Below are positions 19,191 through 27,396 of a stretch of 64,000 nucleotides of DNA, one piece after another. Origin of the DNA: Enhygromyxa salina (GTDB lineage Bacteria; Myxococcota_A; Polyangia; Nannocystales; Nannocystaceae). The position numbers were made by a program, and so were the translations under genes. A model generated the notes under the pieces. It saw only the letters and a program-made list of their open reading frames with translations. It made no database searches and was not told the DNA's origin. Numbering within the stretch: the first letter of the stretch is position 1; each line of letters starts with the position of its first letter. Where the stretch lies: positions 1 to 64,000 of the forward strand of contig NZ_PVNL01000122.1 in NCBI RefSeq assembly GCF_002994635.1, written 5' to 3'.

Positions 19191-19550
19191 GTCGGGTCCT
19201 GGGTGCGGTCGACTCTTCCGGGCGCGCGGGAGTCGACGAGGCGTCGCGATCGCAGTGCGGGCAATCGGACACCTTCGAAACGGTGGGCAAGGGTAACGAG
19301 TCGAGTCGCGGGTATCTAGGCCAAAGCGTTCGAACCCAGCAGGCAGTGTTGGAGCCGGGCCAACGTCGGCCCGATGCCTGTCGGTGTCGGTGTCGGTGCA
19401 GTCGATCGCATCGTGCAGCAACGCGAGAGCGGCTGGCTGGCACGCCACGGCGGTGCCACCGAGCAGGATCGGAGCGCTCGCTGTTCAGGGTGCTCTCGAT
19501 CCCGGCCATCGTACCCGATCCGCCGGCCGGGTGGGTGTCGAATTTGTGTG
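19191..19550. other. Intergenic region without visible gene
   Basis: 360 bp between the start of the giant TPR gene and the stop of rlmB. It should hold the TPR gene promoter. It contains a short GTCGGT-type tandem repeat near 19378-19397. No tRNA or plausible small gene was seen. Confidence 0.5.
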
Positions 19551-20447
19551 TCAGCCGAGTAGAGCGAGCGCCACCGCGGCCGCGGCCGAGACGTTGAGCG
19601 AGCCGAGTGACCCCGCGCCGTCGATCGTGACCAAGAAATCGCAGCGCTCGCGCGTGAGTCGACGAAGGCCTCGCTGCTCGCTGCCGAGCACCAACAACAT
19701 CTGCCCCGGCGGGTCCTGGCCGAGCTCCCGCAGCGGGGTGCCCTCCCCCACGACCGTCCCGATCACCCACCACTGCCCACCTTGCTTGGCCTGTTCGAGC
19801 GCGCGCGCGAGGTTGGTGACCTGACACAGCGCCACTCGCTCGCTGGCCCCGGCCGAGGCCCGGACCGCGCTCGGTGACAGCGGGGCCGAGCGGTCGCGGG
19901 CCCACACCACCCCAGACGCGCCAAAGAACTCGGCGCTGCGGATCACCGCCCCGAGGTTGTGGGGATCGACGATCCCATCGCAGACCAAGACGAGCTGGTG
20001 TCCGCGGCGGGTCAGGGGGGGATCTGGTCGCTCGATCAGGTCGTCGAAGTCCCAGATCCGAGGTGGATCCGCGATCGCCAGCACGCCGCGGGCCAGGCCG
20101 GGACCGACGAGCGCCTCGTGGTGGTCCCGCTCGACCAGCTCGGTCGTGATCCCAGCGGCCTCGGCCAGCGCGGTGATCGCGGGGAACTCGCGTCCGTCCT
20201 CGACCAGCAGGCGACGAACCCGGCCCGGCGCGCCCGTCAGCAGCTCGACGACCGCCCGCTCGCCCGGCACCGCGTGCTCGTTCGCTCGCAGGCGCGGACC
20301 CGGGGCGCGGCCCGCTGACCGGGCGCCTGGTGGGCGGCCCCCCGCGCGAGGTCCGCCAGACGGGCCCCGCGCAGCGCTCGAGTCTCGTCCGCTCGACGCG
20401 CGGCCTCCCGACCGACCGTCGGGCTTAGGGCGCTTGGACCGCGACAA
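19551..20447 (-). CDS. rlmB: TrmH/SpoU-family 23S rRNA 2'-O-methyltransferase
   Basis: 298 aa. A basic, Gly/Pro/Arg-rich N-terminal extension (about 1-55) precedes the L30e-like substrate-binding domain (about 56-125) and the SPOUT catalytic domain. The three SpoU motifs are clear: DPHNLGAVIRSAE (motif 1, catalytic Asn/Arg), LVLGSEQRGLRRL (motif 2) and GSLGSLNVSAAAAVAL (motif 3, knot). RlmB makes Gm2251 in 23S rRNA; TrmH-family paralogues cannot be fully excluded. The start lies inside the 3' end of the upstream lipoprotein gene (23-nt overlap), consistent with one transcript; the extension could be shorter if a later start is used. Confidence 0.85.
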   Translation of the reverse strand: MSRSKRPKPDGRSGGRASSGRDSSAARGPSGGPRAGGRPPGARSAGRAPGPRLRANEHAVPGERAVVELLTGAPGRVRRLLVEDGREFPAITALAEAAGITTELVERDHHEALVGPGLARGVLAIADPPRIWDFDDLIERPDPPLTRRGHQLVLVCDGIVDPHNLGAVIRSAEFFGASGVVWARDRSAPLSPSAVRASAGASERVALCQVTNLARALEQAKQGGQWWVIGTVVGEGTPLRELGQDPPGQMLLVLGSEQRGLRRLTRERCDFLVTIDGAGSLGSLNVSAAAAVALALLG

Positions 20448-22194
20448 CGGCGCTCCCTTGGATTCGAACCAGGTCGGGGGTGGGCTCGAGCGTGGCCGAG
20501 GCGCCGGACCACGCAGCGGACATCGCGCGCCAGACCAGCAGCGCCTGATCGTCCGGTCGCCGCTGCTGCTGCCTCTGGTACTCGGCCTCGAACGCGCGGG
20601 AGTCTGCGTCGGGATGCGCCACAGGCGCTAGGATGACGCCGTCGAGACTCTCGTGCTTGGCGCCGATCGCGTCTGGCGCCAACCCCTCACCGGTCCCGAG
20701 CACGAGCACCTCGGCGCCCTCGCGGTCGACCGTGCCACCCGCCACCCGCAGGTGGGCACGCCGCAGTTGGCGCACGATCAGCTCGGTGCGTGGGAGCGCG
20801 TCGGCAATGAGGATCGCCGCGCCCTGCTCGAGCTGCGGGACGAGCGGACTCACGATCGGGGCGAAGCTCGTTGTCGATGACGGATACATGATAAATTTCA
20901 ATGAGTTGAGGCTATTCTTTTCAACCAGCTTCTCAACCGCGTTCACCCGCCCACCGTAGCCGTTGTCGGGGATCAGCACGAGGATCTCCCGGGCCCCGCG
21001 GCCGCGCGCAAAGTTGATCAGCGCGAGGGTGCGCTGCTCGAGCGTGGGCGCGACACCGCGCGCGTTGGCCGTGCTCTCGCCTGGCAGCAAGAACCGATCG
21101 TCCCCGACCGCGGAGATCGCGGCCCTCACGTTGGTCGCCCCAACCGGGCCGATGATGACCTCCGCGCCATCCGCGACCAGCCGATCGGCGCCTGCACGAG
21201 CGGTGTCGGCGCTCGACCCGCTGTCTCGCCACAGGACCGAGACCGGCCGAGCACGACCCAGCACCGTCACGGCGGCGACCGCGGCCGCGAGCTGCGCGTC
21301 GGCCAGCGCCGACAGCTTCCCGGTTCGGGGAAGCAAGATCCCGACCCGATCCGGGAGTGGCTGACACGCGCGAACCCACGCGGGCGCCTGATCCCCCGGG
21401 TCGCTCCCCAGCGTCGCGCGCAGGCAGTCCGCCGCGTCGGGACCGGGCGCGGCCTTGGCCAGGGTCAGGATGCTGGCTCGATCTAGATGTTGGACGAGCG
21501 CGGCGATCCGCTCCTGGGCGTACCCAGCCTCGGGCGCCTCATCGGCGACCAGCTCCCGCCAGCCCACGAAGGCCGCGAGCGCGCCCGCGGTGTCGCCCGC
21601 TCGATCCAGCGCCACGGCCCGGGCACCGCGCAGCTCGACCCGCTCGATGCTGCCCGACGCCTCGAGCTCGTCGAGCTCGGCCAGGGCGCGCGCCGGGTCA
21701 CCTCCGCGCGTGAGCGCGAGCGCCAGGACCCGGTGGACGGCCGTGCGCAGCTGCGATCCCGACTTTGACTTGGGTGGCGCCTCGGACGCGGCCAGCAGCG
21801 CGACGGCTTCGTCGGCCAGCGCGATCGCCTGACTGTCGCTTCCAACTAGATACTGGCGCTCGGCCTTGGCCAGCAGCGCCGTGGCCCGCAGCTCCGGCGG
21901 TGGCTCGCGCTCGAGCAGCGCATCCGCGGCTTGCTCGACCGCGGTCGAGCCCGGATCACCCGCCTGCGCGTCGACCAGCGCCTGCCACTCCGCCCGCATC
22001 TGGGCCGGGACAGCGCCCGGATCGACGAGCGATCCGGTCGGGGTCTGGCCCGCCCGCGTGGTCTGGCAACTCACGACCGAGGGCAAGGCCGCGAGCAGGG
22101 TCACGCACAGCGCCCGCCGCCAGAATTGCTGAGGCGCTCGCCATGGCGGCTGCGCTGCGTTGGTGACCTCGTTGGAGAGCTGGCGCCGATCCAC
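20425..22194 (-). CDS. LpoA-like periplasmic-binding-fold lipoprotein
   Basis: 589 aa from GTG 22194. A signal peptide ends in the lipobox SVVSC. Residues about 40-260 are helical TPR-like repeats, followed by a type-I periplasmic-binding fold starting at RVGILLPRTGKLSALA and running through ADRLVADGAEVIIGPVGA and ILVLIPDNGYGGR. This TPR-plus-binding-fold order is that of LpoA/YraM, the outer-membrane activator of penicillin-binding protein 1A; a branched-chain amino-acid-type receptor is the other option, but no ABC transporter genes are nearby. The GTG is supported by a -35/-10 pair placed 7 nt upstream; a TTG at 22230 is the longest alternative. Divergent from the next gene, and overlaps rlmB by 23 nt. 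Confidence 0.72.
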   Translation of the reverse strand: MDRRQLSNEVTNAAQPPWRAPQQFWRRALCVTLLAALPSVVSCQTTRAGQTPTGSLVDPGAVPAQMRAEWQALVDAQAGDPGSTAVEQAADALLEREPPPELRATALLAKAERQYLVGSDSQAIALADEAVALLAASEAPPKSKSGSQLRTAVHRVLALALTRGGDPARALAELDELEASGSIERVELRGARAVALDRAGDTAGALAAFVGWRELVADEAPEAGYAQERIAALVQHLDRASILTLAKAAPGPDAADCLRATLGSDPGDQAPAWVRACQPLPDRVGILLPRTGKLSALADAQLAAAVAAVTVLGRARPVSVLWRDSGSSADTARAGADRLVADGAEVIIGPVGATNVRAAISAVGDDRFLLPGESTANARGVAPTLEQRTLALINFARGRGAREILVLIPDNGYGGRVNAVEKLVEKNSLNSLKFIMYPSSTTSFAPIVSPLVPQLEQGAAILIADALPRTELIVRQLRRAHLRVAGGTVDREGAEVLVLGTGEGLAPDAIGAKHESLDGVILAPVAHPDADSRAFEAEYQRQQQRRPDDQALLVWRAMSAAWSGASATLEPTPDLVRIQGSAVVAVQAP

Positions 22195-22201
22195 GGGCGG
22201 G

Positions 22202-22230
22202 AGTGTACGTGCGCAGAAGCCCAGACCCAA
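22202..22230 (-). promoter_or_regulatory. Promoter of the LpoA-like gene
   Basis: Minus strand: -35 TTGGGT (22225-22230), 17-nt spacer, -10 TACACT (22202-22207), then 7 nt to the GTG at 22194. Good spacing and absence of a Shine-Dalgarno sequence suggest a leaderless transcript. It lies within the short divergent intergenic region. Confidence 0.55.
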
Positions 22231-22258
22231 AAACCATGGCGAGTGGTATAGGAGCTGG

Positions 22259-24040
22259 GTGCCCCGTCGGGAGTACGATCAAGACGACGACGGCTTCGGT
22301 GAGGCCAGTCGATACACTGCGCATCTGGACCGCGGCTGGTCGCTGCTCGATCGCGGCGACTATCAGCGCGCCCGCAATTCGGCCCACCAGGCCCTGAAGA
22401 TTCGGCCTGAAGTGCCAGACGCGGCCATGCTCATGGCCGCGATCAGCCTCGCGGAGTCCGACCCCGACAGCAGCCTGGAGTGGTACGAGCGCGCGATCGA
22501 GGCTGACGCCGACTACGTCGACGCCCAGCTCGCCGCGGCCCAGATCCTCCTCTATGACCTCGAGGATCCGCAGCGCGCCCTGATGCGGGCGAGCCACGCG
22601 CGCGAGCTCGACGAGGCCACTCCGGCTGACCAGCTCGACTTTGGGCTGATCGAGGTCGAGGCGCTGGTCTCGCTCGACGATCGCCGCGCCGCGGCCGAGC
22701 GCCTCGACCAGCTCACCGAGCTGTGGATCCTCGACCAGCTGCTCGACGGCGAGACCCCGCGCGAGGAGCTCGCCCGGCTGCTCCGCGAGTTCGCCGGCGA
22801 TCCCCCCGAGTTCGACGCGGAGGACATCGAGCCGCTCATGGGTCGGGTCGTGCAGTTCGCGATTCGCGTCGCGCGGCTGCACATGGACCTCGGCACCCCC
22901 GACGAAGCCCTGCCCTGGCTCGACGGCCTGCTGCGCCGGTTCGGCGACGACCCCGACGTCTGGTACCTGTGCAACGAAGCCGCGTACATGGCCGGTGAGT
23001 CGGTCCGTGCCGCCCACGCGGCCCTGCAGGTGCTGCAGCTCGACGCCCGGCTGCCCGGTCCGGACTGGTCGCCCCAGCCCGCCGACATCCACAGCAAGGT
23101 CGTCGATCTGCTGGTCAACTGCGCCGATCCTGACCTGCGCGTGCTCGCCCGCGAGCCCGGGTTCGTGGTCGTGGTCAACGAGGCCCCGCCGTTCGAGCTG
23201 GTGCTCGAGGGCGTCGACCCGCGGGCCCGGACCCTGGCGCTGGCCGCCCGCAGCATCCGCGAGACCGACACCGCGCCGACCCTGACCGGGCTCGCGCTGT
23301 ACCGCCGCAACTTGCTGCGCCTGGCCCGGGAGCCCGCGCAGCTCGACCGCGAGCTGGAGTTCAGCGTGTTCGACGAGCTCGCTGCGTTCTTTGGCTACGA
23401 CGACGCCCGGCGCGAGCGCCTGGGTCTGCCGCCGAGTGACTGGCTCTCGCTGGGGGAGCCGCGACCGCGCGGGCGCGACGTCGAGGGTGCGTCGGCGCCC
23501 ACGACCGACCCGACTGTTGGGGCGGGCGCCACCAGCCCTGCGTCGGCGCCCACGTCTGGCGATCAGCCCGGCAAGCCAAGCCAGGCCTCGGGCGCCGAGC
23601 GTCCAACGCTGGGCCGCAAGAAAACCCGGTCGACCAAGCCCACGGCTGCCAGCAAGAAGAAGCCCGCCAGCAAGCGCGCCGCCGCCAAGAAGAAGACCGC
23701 CAGCAAACCGGCCGCTGCGAAGAAGAAGACCGCCAGCAAGACCGCCGCCGCCAAGAAGAAGCCCGCCAGCAAGACCGCCGTCGCCAAGAAGAAAACCGCC
23801 AGCAAGCAGCGCAGCGCCGGTTCCAAGCAGCCCGCGACCCCTAGCAAGAAGCCGAGCAAGCCCGCGGGCACCAAGCGGGCGTCCAAGAAACAGGGCACGG
23901 TAGCGACCAAGCCGGTCATCCCCAAGCCAGCCAAGCGCAAGGCGAAGGCCAAGCCCAAGCAGAGCCTCGAAGCCAAGCGATCCGACACGCTCGTCCAGCC
24001 GTCGTCGCGCAAGCGCTCCGAAGATCCGCTCGACGACTAG
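22259..24040 (+). CDS. TPR protein with degenerate zincin domain and H1-like tail
   Basis: 593 aa from GTG 22259, preceded by AGGAG. Three parts. Residues 15-290 are TPR-like repeats. Residues about 298-385 match the Zincin_1 (DUF1025) metallopeptidase family: FVVVVNEAPP, then ALYRRNLLRLARE, then the position where the family has HExxH, here D372-E-L-A-A376, so both zinc-binding histidines are gone and no protease activity is expected. Residues about 455-593 are low complexity, with AAAKKKTASK-type units repeated five or more times, resembling histone H1/HC2-like tails that bind nucleic acid. Function unknown; perhaps a DNA- or RNA-associated scaffold. Divergent from the LpoA-like gene and convergent with PP2C (24-bp gap). 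Confidence 0.8.
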   Translation: MPRREYDQDDDGFGEASRYTAHLDRGWSLLDRGDYQRARNSAHQALKIRPEVPDAAMLMAAISLAESDPDSSLEWYERAIEADADYVDAQLAAAQILLYDLEDPQRALMRASHARELDEATPADQLDFGLIEVEALVSLDDRRAAAERLDQLTELWILDQLLDGETPREELARLLREFAGDPPEFDAEDIEPLMGRVVQFAIRVARLHMDLGTPDEALPWLDGLLRRFGDDPDVWYLCNEAAYMAGESVRAAHAALQVLQLDARLPGPDWSPQPADIHSKVVDLLVNCADPDLRVLAREPGFVVVVNEAPPFELVLEGVDPRARTLALAARSIRETDTAPTLTGLALYRRNLLRLAREPAQLDRELEFSVFDELAAFFGYDDARRERLGLPPSDWLSLGEPRPRGRDVEGASAPTTDPTVGAGATSPASAPTSGDQPGKPSQASGAERPTLGRKKTRSTKPTAASKKKPASKRAAAKKKTASKPAAAKKKTASKTAAAKKKPASKTAVAKKKTASKQRSAGSKQPATPSKKPSKPAGTKRASKKQGTVATKPVIPKPAKRKAKAKPKQSLEAKRSDTLVQPSSRKRSEDPLDD

Positions 24041-24064
24041 TCCCCTCGGTCGTCACGGGGCGCC

Positions 24065-25348
24065 CTACCAGCGCGGTCGAAACGGTGACAACACCCCGAG
24101 CTCGAGGGTCTTGCGCTCCGCGTGCTCGGTCGCGTCGCCCTGAAAGCTCTCGTCGAGCCGCAGGCTCAAGATCTGCGCGAGCTTGTAGAGCAACTTGGCG
24201 GCGAGGCCCGTGTCCTCGCGCAGGACCTCGTTGAACGCGCGTCGCTCGAGCACCAGGATCTGGGTGGGCGAGGTCACCGTCACCGTGGCCGAGCGCGGGC
24301 GCTGGTTGAGCAGACCCATCTCGCCGAAGTGCGCGCCGCGGGTCAAGGTTGCGACGACCTTGCCCGCGCGGACGATCTGCACGTCGCCCTCGACGATCAC
24401 GAACATCGAGTCGGTGTCGTCGCCCTCCTTGATGATCACCGCGCCGGGCGGGTGCTCGAAGGCCTGAAATTTATTGAACAGCCGGACGATCTCGGGGTCG
24501 CCGAGATCCATGAACAGCGCGATGTGACGCAGGGTCTGCAGGTTCTGGGTGACCTTGATCCGCCGCGCGTCGTCGTCGCTGTGGGTGGGCATCTCGGTCA
24601 CGCCGCGGACCACGATCGCCGAGATGTTGTCCCCTCCCCCGCGCTCGTTGGCCAGCCGGACCAGCTTCTTGGGCAGACCGGGCAGCGCCGGATCCGAGAG
24701 CACCGAGGCGATCTCGTGGTGCTCTTGCAGGTACGCCGTGAGCCCGTCGGAGCACAGCAACAGCGTGTCATTGGCGACCACGTCGAACACCAGGGTGTCG
24801 ACCGCGACCGATCGCTGGATCCCGACGCCGCGCGTGACCATGTTGGCCCACGGGCTCGAGCGAGCCTCCTCGAAGCTCATCATCCCGTTGCGAACTGCGT
24901 CGTTGAAGAAGGTGTGATCCTGGCTCAGCTGCCAGACCCGTCCGCCGCGGACCATGTACATGCGGCTGTCACCGACGTGGCCCATGAAGCCCTTGCCGCC
25001 GACCACGATCAGCGCGATGCAGGTCGTGCCCATCCCGTGGCGGCCCTGCCCGGCCCGGGCGAGGTCGAACACCTCGGCCGACGCCGACTGGATCGCCGTA
25101 CGCAGCACCGCCTCGACCGCCTCGCACGCCTCCGAGCTGCCGTCGAAGCCGCTGAGGACGTGGCTCTGGCTGGCGACGTGACGATGCACCGCCTTGGCCG
25201 CCGTCTCCGACGCGACCTCGCCCGCGGCGTGACCACCCATGCCATCACAGACCACGAACAAGCCGAGCGCAGGCTCGACGAGGATGTGGTCCTCGTTGTG
25301 CGAACGGCTGCGGCCAACGTCGGTCTCTCCGTATCCGTGGATCTGCAT
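24065..25348 (-). CDS. PP2C phosphatase fused to a cyclic-nucleotide-binding domain
   Basis: 427 aa, soluble. Residues 1-250 are a PPM/PP2C Ser/Thr phosphatase with the metal-binding motifs in order: SHNEDH, CDGMGGHAAGE, VGDSR, CSDGLTAYL and GGGDNIS. Residues about 290-400 are a cNMP-binding (CAP-type) domain with the phosphate-binding cassette HFGEMGLLNQRPRSATV, including the Glu and Arg that contact the nucleotide. It probably reverses Hanks-type kinase phosphorylation under control of a nucleotide second messenger, which is inference. Start ATG 25348 has GGTGAGG upstream. The leader and the first ~14 codons exist in a second, mutated copy at 27397-27489, next to dnaE. Confidence 0.9.
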   Translation of the reverse strand: MQIHGYGETDVGRSRSHNEDHILVEPALGLFVVCDGMGGHAAGEVASETAAKAVHRHVASQSHVLSGFDGSSEACEAVEAVLRTAIQSASAEVFDLARAGQGRHGMGTTCIALIVVGGKGFMGHVGDSRMYMVRGGRVWQLSQDHTFFNDAVRNGMMSFEEARSSPWANMVTRGVGIQRSVAVDTLVFDVVANDTLLLCSDGLTAYLQEHHEIASVLSDPALPGLPKKLVRLANERGGGDNISAIVVRGVTEMPTHSDDDARRIKVTQNLQTLRHIALFMDLGDPEIVRLFNKFQAFEHPPGAVIIKEGDDTDSMFVIVEGDVQIVRAGKVVATLTRGAHFGEMGLLNQRPRSATVTVTSPTQILVLERRAFNEVLREDTGLAAKLLYKLAQILSLRLDESFQGDATEHAERKTLELGVLSPFRPRW

Positions 25349-25406
25349 GCAAGCGGCCTCACCGCCAGGCTATCGCAGACCAAGGGCGCCGAGCCAGAAC
25401 TGGTTT
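25307..25406. repeat. Direct repeat, left copy (live 5' end of PP2C gene)
   Basis: About 100 bp comprising the first ~14 codons of the PP2C gene plus ~58 bp of leader. It aligns with 27397-27489 at roughly 85-90% identity by eye, with a few small gaps. Key shared blocks are GCTGCGGCCAACGT, GTGGATCTGC, GCGGCCTCACCGC and GCCGAGCCAGAAC. Confidence 0.85.
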
Positions 25407-25746
25407 ATGGAGCGACGAGGGGCTGACCACGCATGATCCCTGGCGACAGTCGGCTTGGGGCGGGCGAGACGTCACGGACGATGGCGAGCGCGGCCCCTCC
25501 TTCCATACGGAACCCACTCTCTCGTCGACGTGGTCAGCGCGCACATGAACCGCCGCAGCGCGGCATCGAGCGAGGCTGAACTCGACGCGGCGCGGGTCGA
25601 CGTGCGGTCTTCGCCGAGCCGGGGCGGAGGATGAGCTTGGTGATGCGGGCGAGCGTGACGAGAGTGAGACGACGGCCAAAAAACGAGACCGCCAACGTCG
25701 AAGCCGACGTGGCCGAGCCTCGCGGCGGGGCAACATCGCCACGGGG
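25407..25746. other. Non-coding 340 bp inside the probable cassette
   Basis: Between the left direct repeat and the terpene-cyclase stop. I see no gene with family resemblance, no tRNA and no clear terminator. Short frames exist on both strands but lack starts or coding character. Confidence 0.45.
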
Positions 25747-26847
25747 TCACCCGCCCTCGCTCCGCTGGTAGCGGGCGCTCTGATAGTGCCACTCACGACT
25801 GCCCGCGAGCCACGCCTCCAGACCCACCAGGTACATCCTGAGCTCGGGGGTGGCGAATGTGGCGAGGTCGCTCGCCTGTTGCTGGAATGCGGCGTAGAGG
25901 TCGTTGTGCAGGCGGACACCGAGGACGTGCGCCTCCTCGAACGAGCAGCCTTCCTCGTGCTCAATCGCCTCGCGTACGCCGAATTGATGGACGCCGGCGT
26001 CCTTCTCTTTCTCCGTCGAGACCAGGTCATTGACCAGAACCGAGATCAGGCCTGCCAGCTTCACCGCGCGGCGGACCTGGGGGTGAGAATAGAGGTTGTG
26101 GGGCAGCTCGTACCCGTCGATCACATCAATGAGGGTCATGCACGGCATGAAGCTGTTGATCTGACGACCGCCCAGGTACTCCCACACCGGGGCGATGTGC
26201 TTGTTCATGCGCCAACTGGCCTCCTGGCACATGACCAAGAACAGCCCCAGGTCTTCATGGCGGACCCGGGCCACCTGCTGGGGCGTGGCGTACCTTGCTG
26301 TCCGTTCGATGTACTGGCGCAACGCGATCAGGACGGGATCTGCCTGCATGGCCTGGTGCGTGGCCTGATCGTACTCGCTGGTGAGGTAGGGCTCATCCAG
26401 AGCAGACATGCACAGAGACAGGTTGCGCCCGACCTGGTCGAGCGAGGCGCCCGATCGGCTGTCGTCGACGTAATAGTCGTCCACGGCGAATAGCGCGACC
26501 ATCGACTGCCCGACCAGGAACAGCCGATCCCGGTCGTCCGTATTGGGATGGGTGAGCATTGCATAACGACCGAAGTCACAGGCCTCGAGGTAGTCCAGGT
26601 GCCCGGCGTACAGGCCGATGTCCCGTGCCCAGGAAACCAGCATCGCGTTGATCTCCTTGCCCAGCGGCTCGTCGATGCGGAATGCAGGCTGTCCATGCAA
26701 CTCAGAGTCCGTGCGAGTCTCTGCGTTCCACGAACCGGCCTGTCCCATGGCGTACAGCCTCGCGGCGTGTGTCCCCAGGCCCGACGGCCCGGCTAGCAGA
26801 CGTGCAAGAACGCTTGAAGATGCGGTGCTCTTCTCTGTCTGAGCCAT
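25747..26847 (-). CDS. Terpene cyclase, 2-methylisoborneol-synthase-like
   Basis: 366 aa, class I terpene synthase. The first metal-binding motif is A-V-D123-D124-YYV-D128-D; the NSE motif is N273-D-L-V-S277-T-E-K-E281. Family-typical stretches are LTHPNTDDRDRL, TPQQVARVRHEDL, VWEYLGGRQINSFMPCM and, near the C-terminus, SREWHYQSARYQ. The overall match, from memory of the family, is to bacterial 2-methylisoborneol/2-methylenebornane synthases, which ionise 2-methyl-GPP and cyclise it to a bornyl skeleton. The GPP C-methyltransferase that usually sits next door is absent from this window, so the substrate is uncertain (unmethylated GPP, or enzyme encoded elsewhere). Third positions look less GC-biased than the neighbours, which fits acquisition by transfer. 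Confidence 0.82.
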   Translation of the reverse strand: MAQTEKSTASSSVLARLLAGPSGLGTHAARLYAMGQAGSWNAETRTDSELHGQPAFRIDEPLGKEINAMLVSWARDIGLYAGHLDYLEACDFGRYAMLTHPNTDDRDRLFLVGQSMVALFAVDDYYVDDSRSGASLDQVGRNLSLCMSALDEPYLTSEYDQATHQAMQADPVLIALRQYIERTARYATPQQVARVRHEDLGLFLVMCQEASWRMNKHIAPVWEYLGGRQINSFMPCMTLIDVIDGYELPHNLYSHPQVRRAVKLAGLISVLVNDLVSTEKEKDAGVHQFGVREAIEHEEGCSFEEAHVLGVRLHNDLYAAFQQQASDLATFATPELRMYLVGLEAWLAGSREWHYQSARYQRSEGG

Positions 26848-26853
26848 CGAGCG

Positions 26854-27234
26854 TCAATGATCGCATGAAACCGCGAAGTGCGAAAGTGACGCTGGAGCCG
26901 TCCATGCGCGGTCGGATGGCCCCTGAGCTTGCCGACGCAGATCGAGGCGCTGGTGCGGAGAGCCCGCAGCAGCGCACTTTCCCAAGCACTTGGTTGCATC
27001 GATCTTGCAGAGAAATTCCCAAAACGTGCTTCCACCGGCATCATTGATGCACTTGGAATAGGTCGTTTCGCACTTCTCCACGCAAGTCTTCGAGGGCGAA
27101 GTATCCGGTTTTGGAGGTTTCGCCGACACGACTGGGCTCAGCAAGAGCAACCCACCAATCGCTACGCCTACGGCAAGTGCCCATCGAACTCCCGGCGGGC
27201 TGAGGTGATGACTGTCCACTTCTACTGATAGCAT
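26854..27234 (-). CDS. Small secreted protein with symmetric six-cysteine pattern
   Basis: 126 aa, not a family I recognise. Residues 1-38 form a signal peptide (hydrophobic ALAVGVAIGGLLLLSPVVSA, cleavage after VSA). The mature part has six cysteines spaced C-x3-C-x6-C-x13-C-x6-C-x3-C, a palindromic arrangement expected of two antiparallel helices tied by disulfides, as in alpha-hairpinins. The last ~35 residues are basic and may be disordered. It ends 6 bp before the terpene-cyclase ATG, so the two are probably cotranscribed. Upstream lies an unusually AT-rich stretch (27225-27270, TATTATCATACAT on the minus strand) and a GAGAG 7 nt before the ATG. The existence of this gene is likely but not proven. 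Confidence 0.55.
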   Translation of the reverse strand: MLSVEVDSHHLSPPGVRWALAVGVAIGGLLLLSPVVSAKPPKPDTSPSKTCVEKCETTYSKCINDAGGSTFWEFLCKIDATKCLGKCAAAGSPHQRLDLRRQAQGPSDRAWTAPASLSHFAVSCDH

Positions 27235-27396
27235 TTAATCTCTCGATGTATGATAATAGCAGGCCTGTTGATGCGTGTCCCACGATCACGTGAATGTGCC
27301 ACATGACCTGCTTGGTCCGGGACAACGACCGTGTACGCGATTCGAAGCGCGGCGGGCGTCCAAGATCTGCAATCGACGCATTGGACCAGCGCAAGC

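Noticed and set aside
26929..27228. Plus-strand 99-codon frame opposite the Cys-rich gene
   Set aside because: No signal peptide or motif, and the minus-strand frame has a signal peptide and ordered cysteines.
25407..27396. Integrase, transposase or inverted repeats that would make the terpene cassette a classical mobile element
   Set aside because: None seen; only the PP2C 5'-end duplication supports insertion, so I list it as a probable insertion and not as a mobile element.
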